Source of the DNA: Algoriphagus sanaruensis
GTDB lineage: Bacteria; Bacteroidota; Bacteroidia; Cytophagales; Cyclobacteriaceae
Direction: 5' to 3'
DNA: 64,000 nt
Assembly: GCF_001593605.1 (NCBI RefSeq)
Contig: NZ_CP012836.1
Span: 2,856,501-2,920,500, forward strand
The notes beneath the pieces were generated by a model that saw nothing but the letters and a program-made list of their open reading frames with translations, was not told the origin of the DNA and made no database searches. The position numbers were made by a program, and so were the translations under genes. Below are positions 16,596-24,597 of this stretch, piece by piece (position 1 is the stretch's first letter; the number at the start of each line of letters is the position of its first letter).

Positions 16596-19090
16596 TACAA
16601 TGAATCGATTAAGTAAACAGGAAGATTTTCTTTAGAACCGAGCAGTTTGTCCTGCAAGTGATCGATGTGATCAATCGAAGAAATCGGGTGATAAGGAACC
16701 CAAGTCTCATCTTTAAACTTGTAGAATTCCCCAGTAGCAGGATCAATTACCACCAAATGAACCCAGGTATTTTTAAACCACTCATAGGTATTTGGATTGG
16801 TTCGGATTACATGAAGTAAGAGTTCTGGATCCTGCTCCACAATCATCAATAGACGAATAGGATCGTGAATTTCCACCATTTGATAAGGTAATCCAGTTCG
16901 CAAATCACCATCTGCTCCATTGGCTACACCAATTAGGCCCATCACATTGTGAGGTAATTTGGTGCCAGCACCAAGTTTGTCTGGATCCATTCTGGAGAAA
17001 TAGTATTCCAGGTTAATCCCTCCGCAAACCGGAGCTGCTGCTCCAAGAATTTTGGTAAGCGCAAGACCTTCAGTATCCTTTCGGAAATCATAAGAATTTA
17101 GGAAGGCTCTACGATCAAAAAACAATCCTTTGATAGTAGATTTTCGCGATACAATACAAAGTGCATTTGTTGCATGATTGTATTCAGGCCGAGGTTCAAA
17201 AAGAGAAAATGCTCTTTTCTTCACTGCCTCATGCAATTTAGATTCAGCCTTGTTTTTAGTTAAGGTATCAAACCTTCTTGATCGCTCCAATGCATTGATT
17301 TCAAGTGTTTTGGAAAACTTCAGTTTATTTTCCTCATGAAGTAATCTATTTTCACTAGTCAACACCTCTTCGTCATAATAGGCGATTTCGTCTTTGGTGG
17401 TGTCATGTAGACCTCCTATAAACTGGGTGGACTCAGGAATAAGGATGCCACGATCGGCTAGCACTTTTCTGACTTCCAATTTATTGGCCATGTAAGCAGC
17501 CACTCGGGCATTTACAGATCCAGGTCTTCCACAGCAAGCTCCACAGTCATATCCAGCATAATGCGTATTGTTAATACTGGAAGCTCCATGTCCGATCAGA
17601 TAAACCAAAGGACTGAATTTATCCAAAAGCCCAATGCTTTTGAGTAATCCTTCTACTCGATCTGCCATTTCATCCACTTTAAATCCAATCTGAAGTCCAC
17701 TAGCATCTACTCCTTCATAGTCAATCGAAAGAGAGCCCTTAGGATCCATATGTTTGAAAGAAGATACTTCTAAAGCAGAGCTGGAGGGACTAAGTACGTT
17801 TCCGACCAATTTCAAAGCAGACCAAAAACCTAAAGTCTGTGCACTCACCCAACCTCGCACAAGCGAATGGCTGTTTTGATGGAAGTGAACATCTTTAGCC
17901 AGTTTTTTATGGTTGGCCTTTTCCTTAATCAAATACTTAGGAGTAACCGGCGCTGGGCAGGATTTGGTATGGAATTTTCCAAATTCAGGTTGAAAGTAGA
18001 ATTCAACATTGAAAAACCCAGGTGTACCATAAGTTGCGCAAGTAGGATCGACAAATTCAAGATGTCGTCGAGTGGAGCATTCCCGATCATCAATGCAGAA
18101 TAAAGCCTGGAAGCTTGGCGCATTTTTAGGCTTTCTAGCTTCCTCAACAGATCGAATTCCAGCTAAAACTTCGTCGTAATAGCTCCATTCATAGGCTTCC
18201 TGCCAGGATTGAAGTACTAGATCAAACTCTTCAAATGGAGAATTTTCGAAGATTTCTTGGGTATCATATGGAAATCGAACTCCGATTGGAGCCCAGTTTT
18301 CACCGAATTTTCGATCTAAAGCATCGATTTCCAAAAGACATTCGAAAATCACCAAATCTTGAAGCGTAATCGGTCTGCGATCCAATAGTGATTCAGGTTG
18401 AGACTCCAAGACGGAGACCATTCCTGACCATCCTGGATGAGCAAACTGCTGATCAAACAAGTACCAACCATAAGAAGCTGGATTTCCTACCAAAACCGAA
18501 AGAACCATCTCCAAATCCAAATCTGGATTTTGAAATAATTCTAAAGCTCTAGCAGACTTCAATAAAGAAGAAATGCTGTCCTTTTGGATTTTTCGAAGCG
18601 CATCTAGAAATCCGGTTGCTTCCACTGGAAAGGACCAAATGGAAATTCCTTGATCCAAATACGCAGACAATAATCTGAATAAGAAAGGATGGGTGACTTT
18701 ATCTAGATTGAAATGGTAATCATTTTTCCAGTGCGCTCTAAGCTTTCCAACTTTTGGGGATATTCCTTCTTCATAGGATTGTTCCAAAAGTTTACTTGCC
18801 CAATGCCCCGCTTGATCTCCAAAATTTTCGCTTAATATTCTTGATAATACCTCTTCTTTGATTTTCCCTTCCTGATAAAGCTGTCGATAAGAAGTCAAAG
18901 GAAGGTAACCTTGATAGCCAAGCTGTGTTTTAGCTTGCTTTAACCCCTGGTGAAACGGCAAATGCTGAAACGCATGCAGGGTATTATGATGGACAAAGTC
19001 CTTTAGAGGAGCTTGAGCAGGTAGAAAATGTTTTAACTCATGTAAAACATCCTCCATGCTCATCAAGTCCCCTAGGGTTTGATGATTCAT
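16595..19090 (-). CDS. dabA: DabA (DUF2309), carbonic-anhydrase-like subunit of the DAB inorganic-carbon pump
   Basis: An 831-residue protein of the DUF2309 family. Two patches hold the zinc and active-site residues known from Halothiobacillus DabA: FCIDDREC (Cys332, Asp334) and LIGHGASS...YAGYDCGACCGRPG (His501, Cys516). The spacing matches the characterised C351/D353/H524/C539 set (numbers from memory). The protein should be a peripheral beta-carbonic-anhydrase-like enzyme that hydrates CO2 only when coupled to DabB. The window shows no RuBisCO or other fixation gene, so the product bicarbonate probably feeds carboxylases of a heterotroph. Starts at ATG 19090. Confidence 0.92.
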   Translation of the reverse strand: MNHQTLGDLMSMEDVLHELKHFLPAQAPLKDFVHHNTLHAFQHLPFHQGLKQAKTQLGYQGYLPLTSYRQLYQEGKIKEEVLSRILSENFGDQAGHWASKLLEQSYEEGISPKVGKLRAHWKNDYHFNLDKVTHPFLFRLLSAYLDQGISIWSFPVEATGFLDALRKIQKDSISSLLKSARALELFQNPDLDLEMVLSVLVGNPASYGWYLFDQQFAHPGWSGMVSVLESQPESLLDRRPITLQDLVIFECLLEIDALDRKFGENWAPIGVRFPYDTQEIFENSPFEEFDLVLQSWQEAYEWSYYDEVLAGIRSVEEARKPKNAPSFQALFCIDDRECSTRRHLEFVDPTCATYGTPGFFNVEFYFQPEFGKFHTKSCPAPVTPKYLIKEKANHKKLAKDVHFHQNSHSLVRGWVSAQTLGFWSALKLVGNVLSPSSSALEVSSFKHMDPKGSLSIDYEGVDASGLQIGFKVDEMADRVEGLLKSIGLLDKFSPLVYLIGHGASSINNTHYAGYDCGACCGRPGSVNARVAAYMANKLEVRKVLADRGILIPESTQFIGGLHDTTKDEIAYYDEEVLTSENRLLHEENKLKFSKTLEINALERSRRFDTLTKNKAESKLHEAVKKRAFSLFEPRPEYNHATNALCIVSRKSTIKGLFFDRRAFLNSYDFRKDTEGLALTKILGAAAPVCGGINLEYYFSRMDPDKLGAGTKLPHNVMGLIGVANGADGDLRTGLPYQMVEIHDPIRLLMIVEQDPELLLHVIRTNPNTYEWFKNTWVHLVVIDPATGEFYKFKDETWVPYHPISSIDHIDHLQDKLLGSKENLPVYLIDSL

Positions 19091-19141
19091 AGTAAAACTA
19101 AACTGATTGTGTGATGATGGTATGTTGCCTTAAGTACTTGA

Positions 19142-19162
19142 TCTGTAGCTATAATCTACAGA
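19142..19162. promoter_or_regulatory. Palindrome upstream of dabA
   Basis: An inverted repeat TCTGTAG-N7-CTACAGA lies 52-72 bases upstream of the dabA start. It contains the T-N11-A pattern used by LysR-type regulators, some of which (CbbR/CmpR) control carbon-uptake genes. No LysR gene is adjacent, so regulator identity is unknown. It could also be an mRNA hairpin in the leader. Confidence 0.4.
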
Positions 19163-19168
19163 AAAAAA

Positions 19169-19537
19169 TCACACCAGCTGAGACTTCCAGCAATGGAAAA
19201 AATCATAAAGCGGAGGTAGGCTACCTCGCTTGGGTTTGTTTGAAAACTCTCCGGAATCCCAATAAGAAATCAGGCTTATTGAGTAGAGATCAGTATTAAA
19301 ATGGGGAAGATCTGCTTCAAACTCATTCTCAAAACGCTCTTCCTCGCTTTTCTCTGAATCTAAAATTCCCTCAGCAGAAGCACTTTGTTGAGTGAAGTCG
19401 ACTAAATAGGTTCCGTGGTCTTTGGAAGCCTCAAGACATATTCTTCCCTCTTCCGCTTGAAAAAAGTATTGCGCTTCCGCATGAAAGCCCAAAACTAAGC
19501 GTAGAACTAACGAAAATATGCCTAAGACAGAAATCAT
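19169..19537 (-). CDS. Small hypothetical protein with N-terminal hydrophobic segment
   Basis: A 122-residue protein with a hydrophobic N-terminus (MISVLGIFSLVLRLVLGFHAEAQ) that reads as a signal peptide or anchor. An acidic middle (ILDSEKSEEERFENEFEAD) follows, then a C-terminus LPPLYDFFHCWKSQLV. The PLYxxFHxWKS ending recurs, to my recollection, in small uncharacterised Bacteroidota proteins, which supports it being real. It lies 78 bases upstream of dabA on the same strand and might be cotranscribed. Function unknown. Confidence 0.55.
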   Translation of the reverse strand: MISVLGIFSLVLRLVLGFHAEAQYFFQAEEGRICLEASKDHGTYLVDFTQQSASAEGILDSEKSEEERFENEFEADLPHFNTDLYSISLISYWDSGEFSNKPKRGSLPPLYDFFHCWKSQLV

Positions 19538-19642
19538 ATATTCAAATATCTTCCGAAACTAAAATGGAAATACAATAATTCAAATTTTATTAAGAATTTT
19601 TATGAAAACCATAAATTTTTTCTAATTCAACTGAAGAAAATG

Positions 19643-19669
19643 AAAAAGCCCGAACGATTTTCGGGCTTT
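19643..19669 (-). terminator. Terminator-like hairpin facing the minus strand
   Basis: A 10-bp stem (AAAGCCCGAA at 19645-19654 with 19660-19669), followed on the minus strand by five T residues. No annotated minus-strand gene ends just before it, since the thioesterase unit already ends at a terminator near 20366. This points to an unannotated minus-strand transcript in 19670-20040. Confidence 0.6.
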
Positions 19670-19872
19670 AAGGGGGTGATTATTAGCAACTTTCCTTTTT
19701 CTTTTGGAAAACCTTCCACGGGATAATTTTTTAAGGAGTTCGACTCCTCAATGATTTAACTCTCGAAAGTTTGCAGATAATTATTTGACATCCTAATTGT
19801 TCAGGTCAAACAGCACTTAATTGTAAACAACTAGTACTAAATGCTTTAATTCTTTTTTTAAAGCCAATTAGA

Positions 19873-19913
19873 CAGAATGATAAGTGAAAAACTATTCTTG
19901 ATCACTTATTCTG
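19873..19913. repeat. Imperfect inverted repeat
   Basis: CAGAAT(G)ATAAGTGA and TCACTTATTCTG form a 12-bp stem with one bulged base around a 14-base loop, inside the non-coding stretch. No T tract follows on either side. Confidence 0.5.
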
Positions 19914-20046
19914 GTAAGAATTCTCTAACTCCTTAAATTTCCAATTTTGGAACCTTTATTTCAAAGAATAAATAACCTTCTATTCTCAGGATATCGATTT
20001 TGGCTAAATTCATGAATCCAATAAATTCTTTAAATAACTGCCTAAA

Positions 20047-20367
20047 ATGATCGCAAAAACACCTCCTCCCCCTTATTATGCCGTTATTTTTTCAAATATC
20101 AGAACTGAGGTAGAAGAAGGATATGAAAAGACTGCCTGGGATATGGTTGACTTAGCCACCCAACAGCCGGGATATTTGGGTCATGAAAGTGTGAGAGATG
20201 GTCTGGGAATAACCATTAGCTACTGGGCAAGCCTAGAGGCGATTCAAGCTTGGAAAAAACAAACGGACCATTTGGTAGCTCAGCGAATGGGAAGAGAAAA
20301 ATGGTATAAGGCCTATACGACCCGTATCGCGATTGTGGAACGAGATTATAGTTTCGAACAAAAATAA
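20047..20367 (+). CDS. Antibiotic biosynthesis monooxygenase (ABM) domain protein
   Basis: A 106-residue single ABM-fold (dimeric alpha+beta barrel) protein. Typical features are YYAVIFSNIRTEVEEGYEKTA at the start (quoted in part), QQPGYLGHESVRD, ITISYWASLEAIQAWKKQTDH, and the terminal YTTRIAIVERDY. The family includes quinone-forming monooxygenases and heme-degrading HmoA/IsdG enzymes. The NWH heme triad of IsdG is not apparent, so the substrate is open. A single gene with a convergent terminator. Confidence 0.8.
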   Translation: MIAKTPPPPYYAVIFSNIRTEVEEGYEKTAWDMVDLATQQPGYLGHESVRDGLGITISYWASLEAIQAWKKQTDHLVAQRMGREKWYKAYTTRIAIVERDYSFEQK

Positions 20368-20388
20368 AAGGGGATCAACTCCCCTTTT
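20366..20388. terminator. Bidirectional terminator between ABM and thioesterase genes
   Basis: AAAAGGGGA-TCAAC-TCCCCTTTT forms a perfect 9-bp stem spanning both convergent stop regions, with A and T tracts on each side. Confidence 0.75.
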
Positions 20389-20893
20389 CGACTTCTGTCT
20401 TTAATTGTTTCACTCGAGATTTAATATCCAAATCTTCAAGTTCCATATGATGACTTGTGGCCTTCAAAAAATCAAGCACAGCACCAGAGTGATCAGTAGA
20501 TTTTCCTTCAGCAAGGGTAACGTATCGCATGGTTGACCATAAAACCGTTTTCAGCTGATTTTTGGAGTCGTCGGTCATGTAGTATTCCACCAAAATCGTA
20601 TTGTGGTTATGCCACAATATCCGGCTCATGATTCGAACCCACTCACCCACCATGGCCGGTTTGACATAGCTGATGTTATGATTGTAAACTACCCATGCCG
20701 CTTTGTAAGTCCGAATCAGATCAATGACTTCCAAGCCATATAGCTTTGGTACCTGGTCTTCCCTAGCATTGAAAAAGTAGTCAAAATACTTGGCGTTATT
20801 CAAGTGCCGAAGCGGGTCACAATCTTGAAATCGGATTACAACTCTACTTTCGGTTTCTTTTGGATAATGCTTCTCAGGATCAAATTGGAACAT
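20375..20893 (-). CDS. Acyl-CoA thioesterase, 4HBT hotdog fold
   Basis: A 172-residue hotdog-fold protein. VIRFQDCDPLRHLNNAKYFDYF matches the YbgC/4-hydroxybenzoyl-CoA thioesterase signature (Asp in the DxDPxxHxNNxxY pattern), followed by the core strand HNISYVKPAMVGEWVRIMS. It hydrolyses acyl-CoA or acyl-ACP; chain length cannot be read. One base separates it from the upstream pncA stop, so it is in the pncB-pncA operon by position though not by pathway. Confidence 0.82.
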   Translation of the reverse strand: MFQFDPEKHYPKETESRVVIRFQDCDPLRHLNNAKYFDYFFNAREDQVPKLYGLEVIDLIRTYKAAWVVYNHNISYVKPAMVGEWVRIMSRILWHNHNTILVEYYMTDDSKNQLKTVLWSTMRYVTLAEGKSTDHSGAVLDFLKATSHHMELEDLDIKSRVKQLKTEVEKGS

Positions 20894-20894
20894 G

Positions 20895-21518
20895 TTAAAT
20901 TGATTTACTTGAAATAATATGGATGCCCTTTTGTTTCATCTCTTGGATGGCTAGTTCCCCATCGGTTGGAGATAAATTGACCGCCCTAGTCGCATCCTCG
21001 ATTAGATAGGTATCAAATCCTAAACTTTTGGCATCCAGAGCTGTGAACTTGACGCAATAATCCAGTGCTAATCCACAGATAAAGACTGAATCAATTTGGT
21101 TTTCTTGAAGATATGCAGCTAAGCCGGTATCACCTCTTCGGGCATTATCAAAAAAACCAGAATACGAATCAACCTTTGGATTTTTCCCTTTTTGAAAAAT
21201 CATCTCCCAAGATTTCGTCTCAAGTTCAGGATGAAAATCTGCCCCTTGACTTCCTTGGACACAATGTACCTGCCACAAAACTTGAGGTAATCCGGCCAAT
21301 TCAATCATTTCACCGGGATTTTTACCAGGATGTTGAATTGCAAAACTTCCATGGTCAGAAGGGTGAAAATCTTGGGTTGCGATTACATGCTGAAATTTTT
21401 CTTGAAGCTGATTGATAATCGGAACTATCAAATCTCCTTCGGATACCGCCAATGCTCCACCAGGTATAAAGTCATTTTGGACATCGACGATCAGCAATGC
21501 TTCATTAGCTTTCCTCAT
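20895..21518 (-). CDS. pncA: Nicotinamidase PncA
   Basis: A 207-residue isochorismatase-fold amidase that converts nicotinamide to nicotinate in NAD salvage. ALLIVDVQNDFIPGGALAV holds the catalytic Asp, ATQDFHPSDHGSF gives the metal-binding Asp/His pair, and VFICGLALDYCVKFTALDA contains the nucleophilic Cys. I chose the ATG at 21518, preceded by GAAGGTG, over an ATG at 21542. It overlaps pncB by 14 bases, which fits coupled synthesis of the two consecutive salvage enzymes. Confidence 0.93.
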   Translation of the reverse strand: MRKANEALLIVDVQNDFIPGGALAVSEGDLIVPIINQLQEKFQHVIATQDFHPSDHGSFAIQHPGKNPGEMIELAGLPQVLWQVHCVQGSQGADFHPELETKSWEMIFQKGKNPKVDSYSGFFDNARRGDTGLAAYLQENQIDSVFICGLALDYCVKFTALDAKSLGFDTYLIEDATRAVNLSPTDGELAIQEMKQKGIHIISSKSI

Positions 21519-22998
21519 GTTCACCTTCAAATTTTTTAGCATTTAAAACAAGATTCATCCGGAGATGATGGAGATTTTCTTCCAAGCCAACCGGGTATAA
21601 ATGTGGATTTACCAAGCGTTTATGGGTTTTATCTAAAGCTTCCAATTGCTTAGAAGCCCGATCTCTAATCTGCGTTAAAGACGGCCGATCATAGACTTTT
21701 TCTCCTTGCTTGAATATTGGCTTAAGCAAAATTTCTTCCTTATAAAAAGCAGGCATTAAACGCTTTCTTCTCGTGGGATCAATGGGATCAATAATCACGA
21801 CTCCTCGAGGATCAATTTCCTGATCTTCTAGATAAATCATATCCGCTACAGCTTTATCCTGACTGTAATATCGCTTGACATTATGGAGGCCAGGAATGTT
21901 GATTTTGAGAGACTGTTGGGAGACTTTGACTTTGGGTTCCCAATCACCATTTTCATTTTTTACAGCTGAGAGTTTGTATACCGCACCTAAGGCAGGTTGA
22001 TCAAAGGCTGTCACCAGTTTGGTCCCAACCCCCCACACATTGATGGCCGCATCTTGGGTTTTCAAGGACGAAATAATCTGTTCGTCCAGATCATTGGAAG
22101 CCACAATTTTTGCATCGGGAAACCCAGCTTCGTCAAGCATTTGCCTTGCTTGGGAGGAGAAATAAGCCAAATCCCCTGAGTCAATGCGAATTCCAATCAT
22201 CTCTTTTCCTTTGCTTCTCAGCATTTCTCCAACTTTAATGGCATTCTTTACGCCATGCAGTGTATCGTAGGTATCCACCAAAAACACACATTGGTCTGGA
22301 AATGCCTCTGCATAAGCCTTAAATGCCTCTAGTTCAGTATCGAACGACATGATCCAACTATGGGCATGCGTACCCGAAACAGGAATTCCAAACAGTTTGC
22401 CTGCCATGACATTGCTGGTAGAAGCGCATCCTCCAATATAGGCGGCTCGACTTGCTGCCAATGCACCGTCGATTCCTTGTGCTCTTCTCAAGCCAAATTC
22501 TAAGACAGGATCGCCCTGAGCAGCTAAATTAATTCGAGCTGCTTTGGTTGCAATCAAGGTTTGAAAGTTGAGAATATTCAGCAAGGGCGTCTCCAACAAT
22601 TGACATTGGATCAAGGGACCTTTGACACGAATTAATGGCGCATTGGGAAATACAACCGTCCCTTCCTCTACGGCATCAATATCGCAACTGAATTGAAGTT
22701 GACTCAAATAGGCTAGAAATGCCGGCTCAAATAACGGACTTCCGTCCTGACTTTTCATTTCTGCGAGATATTCCAAATCCGCAGATTCAAACTTGAAATT
22801 CCGACAAAAATCAATCACATAATCTAACCCCGCAGCAATAGTAAATCCACCCTCAAAAGGATGCTTTCGGAAAAAAAGATTGAAAACAGCTTCTTGTTCA
22901 CCCTTTCCTGACTTCCAGTAGGCATAAGCCATAGTCAATTGATAAAAATCAGTCAGCAATACAAGACTACTTTGATACAGGTCTTTGGTGATTTTCAT
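21505..22998 (-). CDS. pncB: Nicotinate phosphoribosyltransferase PncB
   Basis: A 497-residue enzyme that makes nicotinate mononucleotide from nicotinate and PRPP with ATP. Recognisable segments are LTDFYQLTMAYAYW near the N-terminus, EFGLRRAQGIDGALAASRAAYIGG, GTHAHSWIMSF with the phosphorylated His, and GIRIDSGDLAYFS. I chose the ATG at 22998; earlier in-frame codons add 22 implausible residues. It precedes pncA on the same strand, so the operon covers nicotinamide to NaMN. Confidence 0.94.
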   Translation of the reverse strand: MKITKDLYQSSLVLLTDFYQLTMAYAYWKSGKGEQEAVFNLFFRKHPFEGGFTIAAGLDYVIDFCRNFKFESADLEYLAEMKSQDGSPLFEPAFLAYLSQLQFSCDIDAVEEGTVVFPNAPLIRVKGPLIQCQLLETPLLNILNFQTLIATKAARINLAAQGDPVLEFGLRRAQGIDGALAASRAAYIGGCASTSNVMAGKLFGIPVSGTHAHSWIMSFDTELEAFKAYAEAFPDQCVFLVDTYDTLHGVKNAIKVGEMLRSKGKEMIGIRIDSGDLAYFSSQARQMLDEAGFPDAKIVASNDLDEQIISSLKTQDAAINVWGVGTKLVTAFDQPALGAVYKLSAVKNENGDWEPKVKVSQQSLKINIPGLHNVKRYYSQDKAVADMIYLEDQEIDPRGVVIIDPIDPTRRKRLMPAFYKEEILLKPIFKQGEKVYDRPSLTQIRDRASKQLEALDKTHKRLVNPHLYPVGLEENLHHLRMNLVLNAKKFEGEHEES

Positions 22999-23095
22999 AG
23001 GGTCGAATCTAATCAGTTTTAAAGGTAAGGCGATCTTATTGTTTAGCCAAAGGATCACAATCACTATACGGACTTAAAAAAAAATCACATCTTGA

Positions 23096-23125
23096 GATTA
23101 CATTTTACCTATCCGTTAAGACAAA
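23096..23125 (+). promoter_or_regulatory. Predicted ECF-sigma promoter upstream of the sigma gene
   Basis: GATTACATT-N15-GACAAA ends 14 bases before the sigma-factor ATG. It matches three other promoters in this region (24545, 25559, and 32231 on the minus strand) in both boxes and in the exact 15-base spacing. This suggests that the sigma factor drives its own gene. Confidence 0.65.
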
Positions 23126-23139
23126 GAATTGACTAGCCG

Positions 23140-23748
23140 ATGAAGCTAAGCCGGAAACTGACTGATTTAGAGGTTTTGGAAGAAATCCAATCAAAATCCA
23201 ACCCTCATATGGCGCTTAACCATTTGTATTCGCAGTATTATCAACCACTCGAATACTATATCCTTCAAAACTCCGGAAGTGAAGATGACGCGGCTGATAT
23301 TATTCAAGAAGTCATGTTGGTGTTTGTAAAAATGGTAAGAGAACAAAAATTTAGAGGAGAATCGTCCATCAAATCCTTCCTATATAGCATTTGCAGAAAT
23401 CTCTGGATAACGGAATTGCGAAAACGAAAAAGTACCGCAGCTCGAAACGAACGATACGAGGAAGACAAGGATCAATTAAGCTTGGATGTCAGTGAACAAA
23501 TCCAGCGGAATGAAAATCTGAAGTTTGTCATGGACCTATTTGAGCAACTCGGAGAGCGATGCAAACAAATTTTGACTCTCTTTTATTTCGAGGAATTACC
23601 CATGAAAGAAATCTGCGAACGATTGGAGTTTAGCTCGGAGCAGGTGCTTCGAAATAAAAAATACAAGTGCCTCTCGACACTAACCGAACAAGTCAAATCC
23701 TCTCCTTCATTAATCCAAAATCTCAAAAACGCCCTTCGCCATGAATAA
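23140..23748 (+). CDS. ECF-type RNA polymerase sigma factor
   Basis: A 202-residue sigma-70 family protein. Region 2 is at about residues 24-92, with DDAADIIQEVMLVFVKM and SFLYSICRNLWITELRKRK. Region 4 is at about 130-185, with LGERCKQILTLFYFEELPM and a helix-turn-helix through FSSEQVLRNKKYKCL. There is no region 3, as expected for ECF factors. The next gene overlaps it by 8 bases and encodes a membrane protein with an anti-sigma-like N-terminus. A shared promoter motif upstream suggests autoregulation. Confidence 0.9.
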   Translation: MKLSRKLTDLEVLEEIQSKSNPHMALNHLYSQYYQPLEYYILQNSGSEDDAADIIQEVMLVFVKMVREQKFRGESSIKSFLYSICRNLWITELRKRKSTAARNERYEEDKDQLSLDVSEQIQRNENLKFVMDLFEQLGERCKQILTLFYFEELPMKEICERLEFSSEQVLRNKKYKCLSTLTEQVKSSPSLIQNLKNALRHE

Positions 23749-24499
23749 GAATTACACCATAGAGGAGCTTGAGGCTTATTTGAACAAAGAATTAGACTCT
23801 GCAAAACAAGAACAATTGGAGGCAGAGCTATTGAGCAATCCTGAATTGCAAGAAGAACTTTTGGCATTGAAAGCAAGTCTAGAAGCGATCGATCTTGCAA
23901 ACCTGAAAAAGGTAATTTCTCAAGTACATAAAGAGCACTTGGATTCGAGAGAGGAAACTCCTCAAATCCAAATCAGCACACCACCTAGCTCTCTTATACC
24001 TTGGATATCTCGAATTGCCGCTTCATTGGTCTTTGTCCTGGTAGGTACTGCCTTAGTTTTAGTCATAAGTGCTAATCCTGACCGACTTATTTCTCAACAA
24101 ATAGATTATGTGATTCCCGTTCTTCGTTCTGCAGAATCCCAACAATCCGCCATTCAAAAAGCCTATTCATCCGGAGATTTTGAACAAGTCATCACACTAG
24201 CAGACTCTTTTCAAAACCAAGTTCCTGAGATTTCATTCTTAAAAGGGCTTTCGTACCTGCAAACCAATCAAGCACAACAAGCAGTTGATACCTTTTCTGG
24301 ACTTGTCTCGACAGACTTTGGCTCACCAGCTCAGTATTATTTAGTGGAGGCCTACCTTCAGTTGGGTAATTTTGAATCTGCCTACAAGGAAATGAAGACT
24401 ATCAGAAATGATGCAAATAATCCTTACCGTAAGAATTTCACCCAGAAAGATCTTTTGGATGTCAAAATCCTTTCCTGGAAAAAAGCAATGGGATTATGA
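23741..24499 (+). CDS. Putative anti-sigma factor with C-terminal TPR-like domain
   Basis: A 252-residue single-pass membrane protein. The N-terminal 60 residues (TIEELEAYLNKELDSAKQ, LLSNPELQEELLALKAS) look like the helical anti-sigma domain without zinc ligands. One transmembrane helix lies at about residues 88-108 (IAASLVFVLVGTALVLVIS). Beyond it, about 130-250 holds TPR-like helix pairs, predicted periplasmic. The layout, and its 8-base overlap with the ECF sigma gene, fits a sensor that holds the sigma factor until a periplasmic signal releases it. The sensing function is inferred. Confidence 0.7.
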   Translation: MNKNYTIEELEAYLNKELDSAKQEQLEAELLSNPELQEELLALKASLEAIDLANLKKVISQVHKEHLDSREETPQIQISTPPSSLIPWISRIAASLVFVLVGTALVLVISANPDRLISQQIDYVIPVLRSAESQQSAIQKAYSSGDFEQVITLADSFQNQVPEISFLKGLSYLQTNQAQQAVDTFSGLVSTDFGSPAQYYLVEAYLQLGNFESAYKEMKTIRNDANNPYRKNFTQKDLLDVKILSWKKAMGL

Positions 24500-24544
24500 T
24501 TTAGGATTGAATTTGGAAAAAGTTGAAAAAAAAATTCAATTCTA

Positions 24545-24574
24545 GGTTACAATTAAACCTTTGACTTGGACTAA
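24545..24574 (+). promoter_or_regulatory. Predicted ECF-sigma promoter upstream of the lipoprotein gene
   Basis: GGTTACAAT-N15-GACTAA ends 23 bases before the lipoprotein ATG. Both boxes and the spacing are identical to the element at 25559-25588. Confidence 0.7.
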
Positions 24575-24597
24575 TAGAAAACAAAACCAAATAAATC

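Larger units (their letters stand above)
19538..20046. other. 509-base non-coding stretch with several inverted repeats
   Basis: No convincing ORF on either strand. It contains a terminator-like hairpin (19643-19669) whose T tract faces the minus strand, a hairpin AGGAGT-TCG-ACTCCT at 19734-19748, a TTTGAC/GTCAAA pair near 19793-19817, and a long inverted repeat at 19873-19913. Conserved sequences of tmRNA or RNase P RNA are not visible. It may hold a small minus-strand RNA ending at the terminator, or just degraded sequence. Confidence 0.4.

Noticed and set aside
19538..20046. tmRNA, RNase P RNA or SRP RNA gene
   Set aside because: None of their conserved core sequences could be found on either strand.
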